Below are positions 1 through 5,593 of a stretch of DNA of 8,498 nucleotides, one piece after another. The notes beneath the pieces were generated by a model. It was not told the origin of the DNA. It searched no databases and saw only the letters and a program-made list of their open reading frames with translations. How positions within the stretch are numbered: the first letter of the stretch is position 1; the number at the start of each line of letters is the position of its first letter. The stretch is from contig URMC01000074.1 of the NCBI GenBank assembly GCA_900548735.1, positions 1 through 8,498 of the forward strand, given 5' to 3'. The position numbers were made by a program, and so were the translations under genes. This stretch comes from an uncultured Eubacteriales bacterium (GTDB taxonomy: Bacteria > Bacillota > Clostridia > Oscillospirales > CAG-272).

Positions 1-145
1 CTGCAATGGCACAATCATCGGCTTTTTCTCGGCAAGGCTTGATAAAAGGTTTGAGTTTCAACCGCTCTTTCCCCGCTTTGCCGCCTGCTTTCGCCTTGCC
101 TGACTTCCGATCTGCGCAAAAGGGGAATAGCGCCCGTTCCGTGAA

Positions 146-190
146 TGCAACAGGAGCTGTGAAAACAACGTTTTCACAGCTCCTGTTGCA
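146..190. terminator. Perfect 21-bp hairpin downstream of yerC
   Basis: The arms at 146-166 and 170-190 are exact reverse complements, separated by a 3-nt loop (AAC at 167-169). The structure begins 32 bases beyond the yerC stop on the minus strand, where a terminator would be expected. Neither side carries a U-tract, so it is not a textbook intrinsic terminator. It could still block 3' decay, be an RNase III site, or terminate in a bidirectional way. The stem is directly visible; the function is inferred from position. Confidence 0.55.
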
Positions 191-221
191 AATATACCCG
201 CACACGTGATGCGTTTTGCGG

Positions 222-527
222 TTATTTTTCTTTTTCCGGCGCGGTGCCCTCACCCATGCGCTCCAGCGCGAGACGATAGCCCCCGGCACCGTACATCAGG
301 CACCGGCTGACCCGGCTGATGGTGGCGGTGGACATGCCGGTCTCTTTGGCGATTTGCGCGTAGCTTTGCTTGTCTGCCAGCATTTTGGCGACCTCCAGCC
401 GCTGGGCAATGTCCAGCATTTCCTTTACGGTGCAGGCGTCCTCGAAAAACATGTAACATTCCTCTCTTGTTTTCAGAGAGAGAATGGTATCAAACAAACG
501 GTCAATCAGCGGATTCTGATAATTCAC
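222..527 (-). CDS. yerC: YerC/YecD-family TrpR-like transcriptional regulator
   Basis: This encodes a protein of about 101 aa, the usual size of the YerC/YecD group, which is related to the tryptophan repressor TrpR. The N-terminal helices (residues 5-50, including DACTVKEMLDIAQRL) form the TrpR-like dimerisation part. Residues 54-77 (QSYAQIAKETGMSTATISRV) form a clear helix-turn-helix, followed by the typical YGAGGY segment. I chose the GTG at 527 because GGGAGGTG sits at 532-539 with good spacing. A start at 545 would add six residues and place this ribosome site inside the gene. The gene is monocistronic as far as visible, with its own promoter and a large hairpin beyond its stop. Family ligands and targets are poorly known, and TrpR-like tryptophan sensing should not be assumed. 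It is divergent from the EamA transporter, which makes that gene a possible but unproven target. Confidence 0.92.
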   Translation of the reverse strand: MNYQNPLIDRLFDTILSLKTREECYMFFEDACTVKEMLDIAQRLEVAKMLADKQSYAQIAKETGMSTATISRVSRCLMYGAGGYRLALERMGEGTAPEKEK

Positions 528-562
528 AAGGCACCTCCCGCACAAAAAAATAATACACTATT

Positions 563-591
563 AACATAGCACGGCGGCAGGGCTTTGTCAA
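563..591 (-). promoter_or_regulatory. Sigma-A promoter of yerC
   Basis: On the minus strand, TTGACA (591-586) is followed by exactly 17 bases and TATGTT (568-563). Transcription would start near 556, giving a leader of about 30 nt before the GTG at 527. The -35 is consensus and the -10 matches at four of six positions. It lies back-to-back with the EamA promoter, with 50 bases between the two -35 boxes. Confidence 0.7.
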
Positions 592-641
592 GTCCTTTCC
601 CGTTTTGTTTGTGAATTTTCTTGAAAAAATTACCCGTTTTC

Positions 642-670
642 TTGACACGTGTACCGGGATATGCTAAAAT
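642..670 (+). promoter_or_regulatory. Sigma-A promoter with extended -10 for the EamA transporter
   Basis: TTGACA (642-647), a 17-base spacer and TAAAAT (665-670) are all on the plus strand. A TG at 662-663 one base before the -10 box makes an extended -10. Transcription would begin near 677, giving a leader of roughly 27 nt that holds only the AAAGGAG ribosome site at 688-694. There is no room for a riboswitch. Confidence 0.75.
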
Positions 671-703
671 CGAGAATATCTTATAAGAAAGGAGTGCATT
701 TGC

Positions 704-1615
704 TTGAACAAACGACAGATTTCGGGCGCGGCGGCGTGCCTGATTGCCGCGTTTTTCTGGGGCGTGACCTTTGTGGCGCAGGATTTTGCGGCGGAGCATG
801 TAGGACCATTTACCTTTCAGTGCGTGCGCTCCTTCATCGCGGCGGCGGTGCTTTTTCCCGCGGCGTTTGTCAAGGATAAAATCCTGATTCATCGGGGGGT
901 GGAGCCGAAAAAATCTCCCCTGTGCCGCCTCATCATCGGCGGGATAATCTGCGGGGCGATTCTCACTACCGCGTGCGTGTTGCAGCAGGCGGGGATCGGC
1001 AACAGCACCTCCTCACCCGGTAAAGATGCGTTCATTTCCGCGCTTTATATGGTGTTTGTGCCGGTGTTTGCGCTGTTTCTCGGCAGGCGCTCGCCCTTTC
1101 CGGTCTATATCTGCACCGGCGTGGCGCTGTTTGGCTTGTGGTTGCTTTGCATGGGGCAGACCGAGCTTGGCGTGGGCGATATTCAGGTCATCGCCTGTGC
1201 GTTTGTGTTTGCGGTGCACATTCTCGCGGTGGATCAGGTTGCCCCGTATGTGGACGGCATCCGGCTCTCTGCGGTGCAGTTTCTTACCTCCGGGGTGCTT
1301 TCCGGCGTGTTTATGCTGGTGTTTGAAACCCCCACGTGGGCGGGGATTTTTGCCGCCATTCTGCCGCTGTTGTTTGCCGGTATTTTCTCCAACGGGGTGG
1401 CGTATACGTTGCAGATCATCGGGCAACAGCGCACCGCACCCACGCTGGCAAGCCTGGTGCTGAGTCTGGAGTCGGTTTTTGCCGTGCTTGCCAGCATGGT
1501 GATTCTGAAGGAGTATCCCACCGGGCGCGAAATTGCGGGGATGTTGGTGATTTTTGCGGCGATCGTGTGCTCACAGTTGCCGTTTGAGCGCTGGCTCCGC
1601 CGGAAGCCGGCGTAG
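704..1615 (+). CDS. EamA/DMT-superfamily transporter
   Basis: This is a 303-aa, very hydrophobic protein with about ten predicted membrane helices. It is made of two EamA repeats (roughly residues 7-148 and 155-295), the standard length and layout of the drug/metabolite transporter superfamily. The second repeat carries the family's typical helix around LASLVLSLESVFAVLASM followed by ILKEYP, where the glutamates are usually conserved. Members sit in the cytoplasmic membrane and usually export amino acids, metabolites or drugs; the substrate cannot be read from this sequence. Translation starts at a TTG (704), supported by AAAGGAG nine bases upstream, and the protein ends in a basic tail (RWLRRKPA). 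The gene stands alone with its own promoter, divergent from yerC, and its 3' side runs into the repeat-rich gap. Confidence 0.92.
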   Translation: MNKRQISGAAACLIAAFFWGVTFVAQDFAAEHVGPFTFQCVRSFIAAAVLFPAAFVKDKILIHRGVEPKKSPLCRLIIGGIICGAILTTACVLQQAGIGNSTSSPGKDAFISALYMVFVPVFALFLGRRSPFPVYICTGVALFGLWLLCMGQTELGVGDIQVIACAFVFAVHILAVDQVAPYVDGIRLSAVQFLTSGVLSGVFMLVFETPTWAGIFAAILPLLFAGIFSNGVAYTLQIIGQQRTAPTLASLVLSLESVFAVLASMVILKEYPTGREIAGMLVIFAAIVCSQLPFERWLRRKPA

Positions 1616-1766
1616 CGGGGCGCTACGGGCTTTTCCTGTCAGCCGTTCAGGGCTTTTGATTTCCTTTGTTCTGTCAGATTCCTTGCCCGCTTTTTCTTTG
1701 CAGGTGTAGGCGCAAAGAAAAAGCTATCAAAAAGAAACGCCATGCCAACATTCCGGCGGCGAACAT
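1616..1766. other. Non-coding start of the 412-bp convergent gap, with a stem-loop
   Basis: No gene is supported here. The strongest feature is a perfect 13-bp stem, 1689-1701 against 1712-1724 (GCTTTTTCTTTGC and its complement), with a 10-nt loop. Outside it, TTTTGAT at 1654-1660 can pair with ATCAAAA at 1726-1732, which would close a larger structure around the inner stem. It follows the EamA stop and precedes the repeat block. It could be a 3'-end processing structure, a weak terminator, or part of another repeat. The base pairing is seen directly; the role is unknown. Confidence 0.5.
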
Positions 1767-1919
1767 ACTGACTCTCTTGCCCGCCGCAGGCGCGCAAGAG
1801 GGGGCTTTTTGAAAAAAGCCCCCTTTAAATCCCGCAAAAACTTTTTGGCAACCGGCGCCGGGCGTTCGGCGTGTGCACCCAAAGTAGCGCGTCAGCTATT
1901 CAGCCCCGCCGCAAGGCGG
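1767..1919 (+). repeat. Dispersed intergenic repeat, copy A
   Basis: This copy runs from ACTGACTCT (1767-1775), through CCCTTTAAATCCCGCAAAAA (1821-1840) and the CCCAAAG core (1878-1884), to a hairpin at 1906-1919 (CCGCC-GCAA-GGCGG). The same order of blocks, reversed, occurs at 7384-7514. The distance from CCCAAAG to the hairpin is exactly 21 bases in all three copies. Unlike copy C, this copy contains an inserted hairpin pair at 1774-1823. A second possible stem, GTGC (1873-1876) with GCGC (1887-1890), would place CCCAAAG in a 10-nt loop. Confidence 0.8.
1774..1826 (+). terminator. Double hairpin with a short T-tract, probable terminator after the EamA gene
   Basis: Two stems lie side by side. 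CTCTTGC (1774-1780) pairs with GCAAGAG (1794-1800) and encloses a smaller CGCC-GCA-GGCG stem. Then GGGGGCTTTTT (1800-1810) pairs with AAAAAGCCCCC (1813-1823), followed by TTTAAAT. Read on the plus strand, either the TTTTT after the first stem or the TTT after the second could act as a weak U-tract. The position about 160-210 bases after the EamA stop is late for a dedicated terminator. The structure is absent from repeat copy C. Confidence 0.4.
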
Positions 1920-1921
1920 TC

Positions 1922-2010
1922 GGCAACCGCCGCCGGAGATTGGGCGAGCGCACCCAAAGTGGCGCGCCGACCGATCAGCCGCACCGCAAGGTGCCCCGCA
2001 AAAACTTTTT
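1922..2010 (+). repeat. Dispersed intergenic repeat, copy B (partial tandem duplicate)
   Basis: Bases 1922-1994 align without gaps to 1847-1919 of copy A (period 75 bp). By my count 55 of 73 positions match. CCCAAAG (1953-1959) and the hairpin 1981-1994 (GCACC-GCAA-GGTGC) are retained. Two substitutions on each side of the stem relative to copy A restore pairing. The copy ends in CCCGCAAAAACTTTTT (1995-2010), the same 16 bases that precede copy A's homologous part at 1831-1846, so the unit is flanked by direct repeats of that block. Confidence 0.8.
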
Positions 2011-2027
2011 GACGACGGATGCCCCAA

Positions 2028-2807
2028 TCACGCCATAAACAGTGTTCCGACGGGTTTCCCCTCCAAAAGGTCGTAGAGCACGCGCGGGTCCTGCCCGCAG
2101 GTGATGACCATCGGGATCCCGGCGGCAAGCACGATTTTTGCGGCGGAAAGTTTGGTCGCCATGCCGCCGGTGCCGCGCGCCGTTCCGGCACCGCCTGCCA
2201 TGCGGGTAATCGCCTCGTCAATGCCGTGCACGGTGTCGATATGCCGTGCGTCGGGGTTTTTGTGCGGGTCGCTGTCGTACAGCCCGTCCACGTCCGACAG
2301 GTTGATCAGGAGATCCGCATGGCAGACCAGCGCCACGTATGCCGAAAGCGTGTCGTTATCGTCAAACGTGATACCGGTGGTGGAAACCGAGTCGTTCTCG
2401 TTGACAATCGGCACACAGCCCATCCCGATCAGGGTGGCAAAGGTGTCCTCCGCGGCACTACGGCGGGTCGGGTTGTCCACAACGTCCTTGGTCATTAAAA
2501 TCTGTGCCACGGTGTGCCCGTATTCGGCAAAATAATTGGAGTAGAGCTTCATCAGCTCACTCTGCCCTACTGCCGCCATCGCCTGCTTTTCTCTTGTGCA
2601 GGTGGGGCGGTGCGTGCGCATTTTGGCTACGCCGGCGCTGACCGCACCGGAGGAAACCAGCACAATCTCCTTTCCGGCGTTGCAAAGGTCGGCAACCGTG
2701 CGCACCAGCGTTTCAATGCGGTGCAGGTTGAGAAACCCGGTGTCATGCGTGAGGGTTGAGGTGCCGATCTTGACCACGATCCGGCGGGCGTTTTGCAGTG
2801 TCCACAT
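2028..2807 (-). CDS. proB: Glutamate 5-kinase, short form without PUA domain
   Basis: ProB phosphorylates L-glutamate to gamma-glutamyl phosphate with ATP, the first step of proline synthesis in the cytoplasm. The 259-aa protein is a complete amino-acid-kinase domain. Visible motifs are VVKIGTSTLT (11-20), SSGAVSAG (52-59), NENDSV (136-141), the substrate-binding FDDNDTLSA (148-156), LSDVDGLYD (170-178) and the nucleotide-site GTGGMATKLSAAKI (212-225). The C-terminal PUA domain of enterobacterial and Bacillus ProB (about 370 aa) is absent; short forms are known in other Firmicutes. The ATG at 2807 opens the conserved part, but its ribosome site is poor: the GGAG lies about 13 bases upstream. 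Its usual neighbour proA (glutamyl phosphate reductase) is not in this window. The gene is transcribed alone, divergent from zapA. Confidence 0.95.
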   Translation of the reverse strand: MWTLQNARRIVVKIGTSTLTHDTGFLNLHRIETLVRTVADLCNAGKEIVLVSSGAVSAGVAKMRTHRPTCTREKQAMAAVGQSELMKLYSNYFAEYGHTVAQILMTKDVVDNPTRRSAAEDTFATLIGMGCVPIVNENDSVSTTGITFDDNDTLSAYVALVCHADLLINLSDVDGLYDSDPHKNPDARHIDTVHGIDEAITRMAGGAGTARGTGGMATKLSAAKIVLAAGIPMVITCGQDPRVLYDLLEGKPVGTLFMA

Positions 2808-2834
2808 ATTTTTTCACATTCTCCGAAAAAAGAT

Positions 2835-2863
2835 TTGAAATATCCGCCGTTCTGTATTATAAT
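2835..2863 (+). promoter_or_regulatory. Sigma-A promoter of the zapA-U32-SGNH-nagA operon
   Basis: TTGAAA (2835-2840), a 17-base spacer and a perfect TATAAT (2858-2863) are on the plus strand. Transcription would begin near 2870, giving a leader of about 72 nt. The leader contains AGGAG-TTTT-CTCCT, a small hairpin at 2875-2888, and the strong AAAAGGAGGTACC ribosome site before the ATG at 2942. No internal promoter is obvious between the four downstream genes. Confidence 0.75.
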
Positions 2864-2888
2864 AGAAGGCGAACAGGAGTTTTCTCCT

Positions 2889-2917
2889 ATTATAACGCAA
2901 AAACGGAAAGAAAACAA
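2889..2917 (-). promoter_or_regulatory. Sigma-A promoter of proB, facing the zapA promoter
   Basis: On the minus strand, TTGTTT (2917-2912) is followed by 17 bases and TATAAT (2894-2889). The start is predicted near 2882, leaving a leader of about 75 nt to the proB ATG. The proB start lies downstream of the zapA start from the zapA side, so the two polymerases would run towards each other over about a dozen bases before separating. The two -10 boxes form the arms of a 9-bp inverted repeat, TTATAATAG (2857-2865) and CTATTATAA (2887-2895). Confidence 0.6.
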
Positions 2918-2941
2918 GTCCTTTCCGAAAAGGAGGTACCA

Positions 2942-3574
2942 ATGAGACAGAAATTTAACGTAACGGTTGCCGATGTGCCCATGACCATCAGCTGTGAGGA
3001 GACCGAGGAATCCATCGGAAAGGCGGAGGCGGAGCTGGACGCCGGCATGCGGGCACTTCTGGACGCGCCGGGCAGCAACTGCAACAAGATGGAGGCGGCG
3101 ATTCTTCTCGCGCTTGACTATTGCACCCGCCTTGCCCACGCCAAAGACCGCGTGCGGGAGCTGGAAGATTACGTCAACGCGGCGGACCCGAACGGCGATC
3201 AGTTCGGTGCCAGCCTGTTGCGCGGCGAAAACGAAAAACTGCGCGCGGAGCTGGAAGTCAGCCGCGGCGTCAACGATACCCTGTCGGAGGACAATACCAT
3301 CCTCTACACGCTCCACGCCAAATCCGAGAAGCAGATCACGGAAGCCAACGCCCGCGCCGACCGCCTCAACGACCAGATTCTGGCGCTGATGAAAGAGGTG
3401 CAGGATCTGCGCGGCAAGCTTGCCGCCGTCTGCGTGGAGACCAAAGACCTGCCCGAGGGCCTTGGCAAAACCGAGCCCGCCGTGACAGTGCCGCTGACCG
3501 AAAAAGAAAAAGAAGTGGCGGAACGGTATGAAAAACAGGTGAATAACGCCCCTGCCGGAGAGCCGCAGGAATGA
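2942..3574 (+). CDS. zapA: ZapA-like cell-division protein with long coiled-coil extension
   Basis: ZapA proteins bind FtsZ and promote bundling of the Z-ring at mid-cell. Residues 1-80 fit the family: a short beta-rich N-terminus (KFNVTVADVPMTISCEETEE) followed by helices ending in AAILLALDYCTRLAHAKDRV. Classical ZapA is about 85-110 aa. This protein has 210 aa, with residues 75-170 forming a long charged helix or coiled coil (from RVRELEDYV to MKEVQDLRGKLAAV) and a disordered acidic or proline-containing tail. The start at 2942 has AAAAGGAGG just upstream; the open frame continues further upstream but that part covers the promoter. It is the first gene of the operon and overlaps the U32 gene by four bases (ATGA). 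ZapA next to a U32 gene is a pairing I recall from Clostridia, which supports the call. The C-terminal part is not diagnostic. Confidence 0.85.
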   Translation: MRQKFNVTVADVPMTISCEETEESIGKAEAELDAGMRALLDAPGSNCNKMEAAILLALDYCTRLAHAKDRVRELEDYVNAADPNGDQFGASLLRGENEKLRAELEVSRGVNDTLSEDNTILYTLHAKSEKQITEANARADRLNDQILALMKEVQDLRGKLAAVCVETKDLPEGLGKTEPAVTVPLTEKEKEVAERYEKQVNNAPAGEPQE

Positions 3575-5583
3575 GAAAAAACGGGGCACTGCCGGAGCTG
3601 CTTGCCCCTGCCGGATCGCCGGAGGCGCTCCGCGCGGCGATTGAGGGCGGGGCGGACGCGGTTTACTTCGGCGGCGCCGCTTTCAACGCCCGGATGCGGG
3701 CGGCAAATTTTACGGCGGATACGATGCGGGAGGCAGTCTCGCTCTGTCACGCCTATGGTGTAAAAACCTACATCACGCTCAATACGCTTTGCCGTGACCG
3801 GGAACTGCCGGATTTTCTCTGCGCGGCAAAGGAAGCGTATCTCGCGGGTGCCGACGCGCTGATCGTGGCGGACCTTGGCGGCGCGGCGGCAATCCGCCGC
3901 GCTTTTCCGGATTTTGAGTTGCACGCCAGCACGCAGATGAGCGGGCATAATATCGCTGCCGCCGGGGAGCTGGCGAAATGCGGCTTTACCCGCATGGTGC
4001 TGGCAAGAGAGACCCCCGCGCGCGACATCCGGTATTTTGTGGAGCACAGCGGCCTGGAAACCGAAATTTTCGTGCACGGGGCGCTTTGCGTTTCCCACTC
4101 CGGGCAGTGCCTGTTTTCCTCCCTGGTAGGGGGCAGAAGCGGCAACCGGGGCGAGTGCGCCCAGCCCTGCCGCCTGCCGGACGGAACCGGGCGCTATCCG
4201 CTCTCGTTAAAAGACCTGTGCCTTGCCGAACACGTGCCGGAACTGATTGCGACGGGCGTGGATTCCCTCAAGATTGAGGGGCGGCTGAAAAGCCCCGCCT
4301 ACGTGCGGGATGTGACTGCCGTGTGGCGGAAACTGCTGGACGAGCGCCGCGCCGCCACACCGGAGGAAATGCGCTGTCTTGCCGGCATTTTTTCGCGCGG
4401 CGGGTTTACCGACGCGTATTTTACCGAGCATATTTCGCACGCCATGCTGGGCGTGCGCTCCGAGGCGGACAAAACGAAAAGCCGGGAAAATGCCGCCGCC
4501 GTGGAACTGACGAAAAAGATTCCGCTGGAAATGGATTTTCGGATGGAGGCGGAAAAACCGCTGACGTTGACGGTGCGCGCAGGCGGAAAAACCGCTACCG
4601 TTTCGGGGGATATTCCGTTTGCCGCCCGAAACGCGCCGATGGGGGAGGACGCGGTAAAAAAGAACCTTTTCAAACTCGGCGCCACGCCGTATACCCCCGG
4701 ACGGTGCGCGTTTTCGATAGGTGAGGGGCTGATGGTGCCGGTTTCGGCGCTCAACGCCCTGCGCAGAAACGCCCTTGCGGCGCTGGAAGCGGAAATTGCG
4801 CCCCCGCGCACCGTGTGGGCGCTCCCCGCGCCGGAGGAATTGCGGGCGCACGCCAAAGGGGCGCGCGTCAAACGCCCCACGGCAAGGTTTTATGACCCCG
4901 CACAGATGATACCGGAGACCGAAGCCTTTTTTGAGCATCGCTATCTGCCCCTGGATCGCTTCACGCCCCCCGCGGACGGGGTGATTTTACCGCCCGTGAT
5001 TTTCGATCACGAGATGGGGGAGATCCGCGCGCTGCTGCAAAAAGCCCGGGAACGGGGTGCAAAACACGCCCTTGTGGGCAATTTGGGGCACCTTGCGCCG
5101 GCAAGGGAGGCGGGGCTTGTTCCGCACGGGGATTTCCGCCTGAACGCGATGAGCGAGGGGAGCCTTGCGGTGTTGCTCTCGCTGGGATTTGAGGACGTGT
5201 TGCTTTCCCCGGAGCTGACGTTGCCGCAGATCCGCGACATCGGAGGGGCTTCGGATGTGATTGTGTACGGCAGAATCCCTTTGATGTTACTGGAAAAATG
5301 CGTGGGGCGCGAGGTGGGCGACTGCCGCGCCTGCGCGGGCGGAAAAAACGAATATACCGACAGACGGGGTGAGAAATTCCCGGTTTTGCGCCTCTCCCCG
5401 CACCGAAACGAACTGTTCAACTGTGTGCCCACCAACATGAGCGACCGACAGGCGGAACTTGCCGGCGCGGGGGTGCGCGGCGGGCATTTTCTCTTCACCA
5501 CAGAGACCGCGGCGGAAGTGCGCGCCGTGTTGCAGGCATTTGCGAAAGGTCTGCCCCTTGGCGGAAAAGTAAGAAGAATATAA
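3571..5583 (+). CDS. U32 peptidase-family protein, full-length RlhA-like
   Basis: This 670-aa protein starts with the U32 signature: ELLAPAGSPEALRAAIEGGA (9-28), then DAVYFGG, AANFT, and LHASTQMSGHN near 118-127. The family motif EIFVHGALCVSHSGQC follows (165-180), then GNRGECAQPCR (191-201) and SLKIEGRLKSP (232-242). Despite the name, characterised long U32 proteins such as E. coli RlhA act in hydroxylation of 23S rRNA, and relatives hydroxylate tRNA or ubiquinone precursors. Several carry an iron-sulphur cluster on conserved cysteines; Cys173, Cys180, Cys196 and Cys200 are the likely ligands here. The length and the large region after residue 300 match the long subgroup with the extra middle domain (DUF3656-like). 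A second cysteine set lies at 577, 585, 588 and 618. The ATG overlaps the zapA stop, so translation is probably coupled. Assignment to rRNA rather than tRNA modification is not certain. Confidence 0.93.
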   Translation: MRKNGALPELLAPAGSPEALRAAIEGGADAVYFGGAAFNARMRAANFTADTMREAVSLCHAYGVKTYITLNTLCRDRELPDFLCAAKEAYLAGADALIVADLGGAAAIRRAFPDFELHASTQMSGHNIAAAGELAKCGFTRMVLARETPARDIRYFVEHSGLETEIFVHGALCVSHSGQCLFSSLVGGRSGNRGECAQPCRLPDGTGRYPLSLKDLCLAEHVPELIATGVDSLKIEGRLKSPAYVRDVTAVWRKLLDERRAATPEEMRCLAGIFSRGGFTDAYFTEHISHAMLGVRSEADKTKSRENAAAVELTKKIPLEMDFRMEAEKPLTLTVRAGGKTATVSGDIPFAARNAPMGEDAVKKNLFKLGATPYTPGRCAFSIGEGLMVPVSALNALRRNALAALEAEIAPPRTVWALPAPEELRAHAKGARVKRPTARFYDPAQMIPETEAFFEHRYLPLDRFTPPADGVILPPVIFDHEMGEIRALLQKARERGAKHALVGNLGHLAPAREAGLVPHGDFRLNAMSEGSLAVLLSLGFEDVLLSPELTLPQIRDIGGASDVIVYGRIPLMLLEKCVGREVGDCRACAGGKNEYTDRRGEKFPVLRLSPHRNELFNCVPTNMSDRQAELAGAGVRGGHFLFTTETAAEVRAVLQAFAKGLPLGGKVRRI

Positions 5584-5593
5584 GGAGACGGAA

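Noticed and set aside
216..569. A 117-codon plus-strand open frame over yerC.
   Set aside because: It is antisense to a recognisable TrpR-like gene with its own promoter and ribosome site.
1831..2010. Repeats considered as a CRISPR array.
   Set aside because: There are only two diverged units of 75 bp with no short identical repeats, no unique spacers and no cas genes.
1809..2012. A 67-codon plus-strand open frame encoding two similar peptides (APKVARQLFSPAARR and APKVARRPISRTARC).
   Set aside because: It lies wholly within repeat copies A and B. The 75-bp period is a multiple of three, so the frame repeats itself. There is no ribosome site, and the conservation pattern follows the hairpin, not codons.
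2864..2941. Leader of zapA considered as a riboswitch or T-box.
   Set aside because: The leader is only about 72 nt with one 5-bp hairpin; no known riboswitch core or anti-terminator pair is visible.
2627..3589. A 320-codon minus-strand open frame across zapA and the proB promoter.
   Set aside because: It is antisense to zapA and covers two good promoters. Its composition (Phe/His/Arg-rich) is that of a shadow frame in GC-rich DNA.
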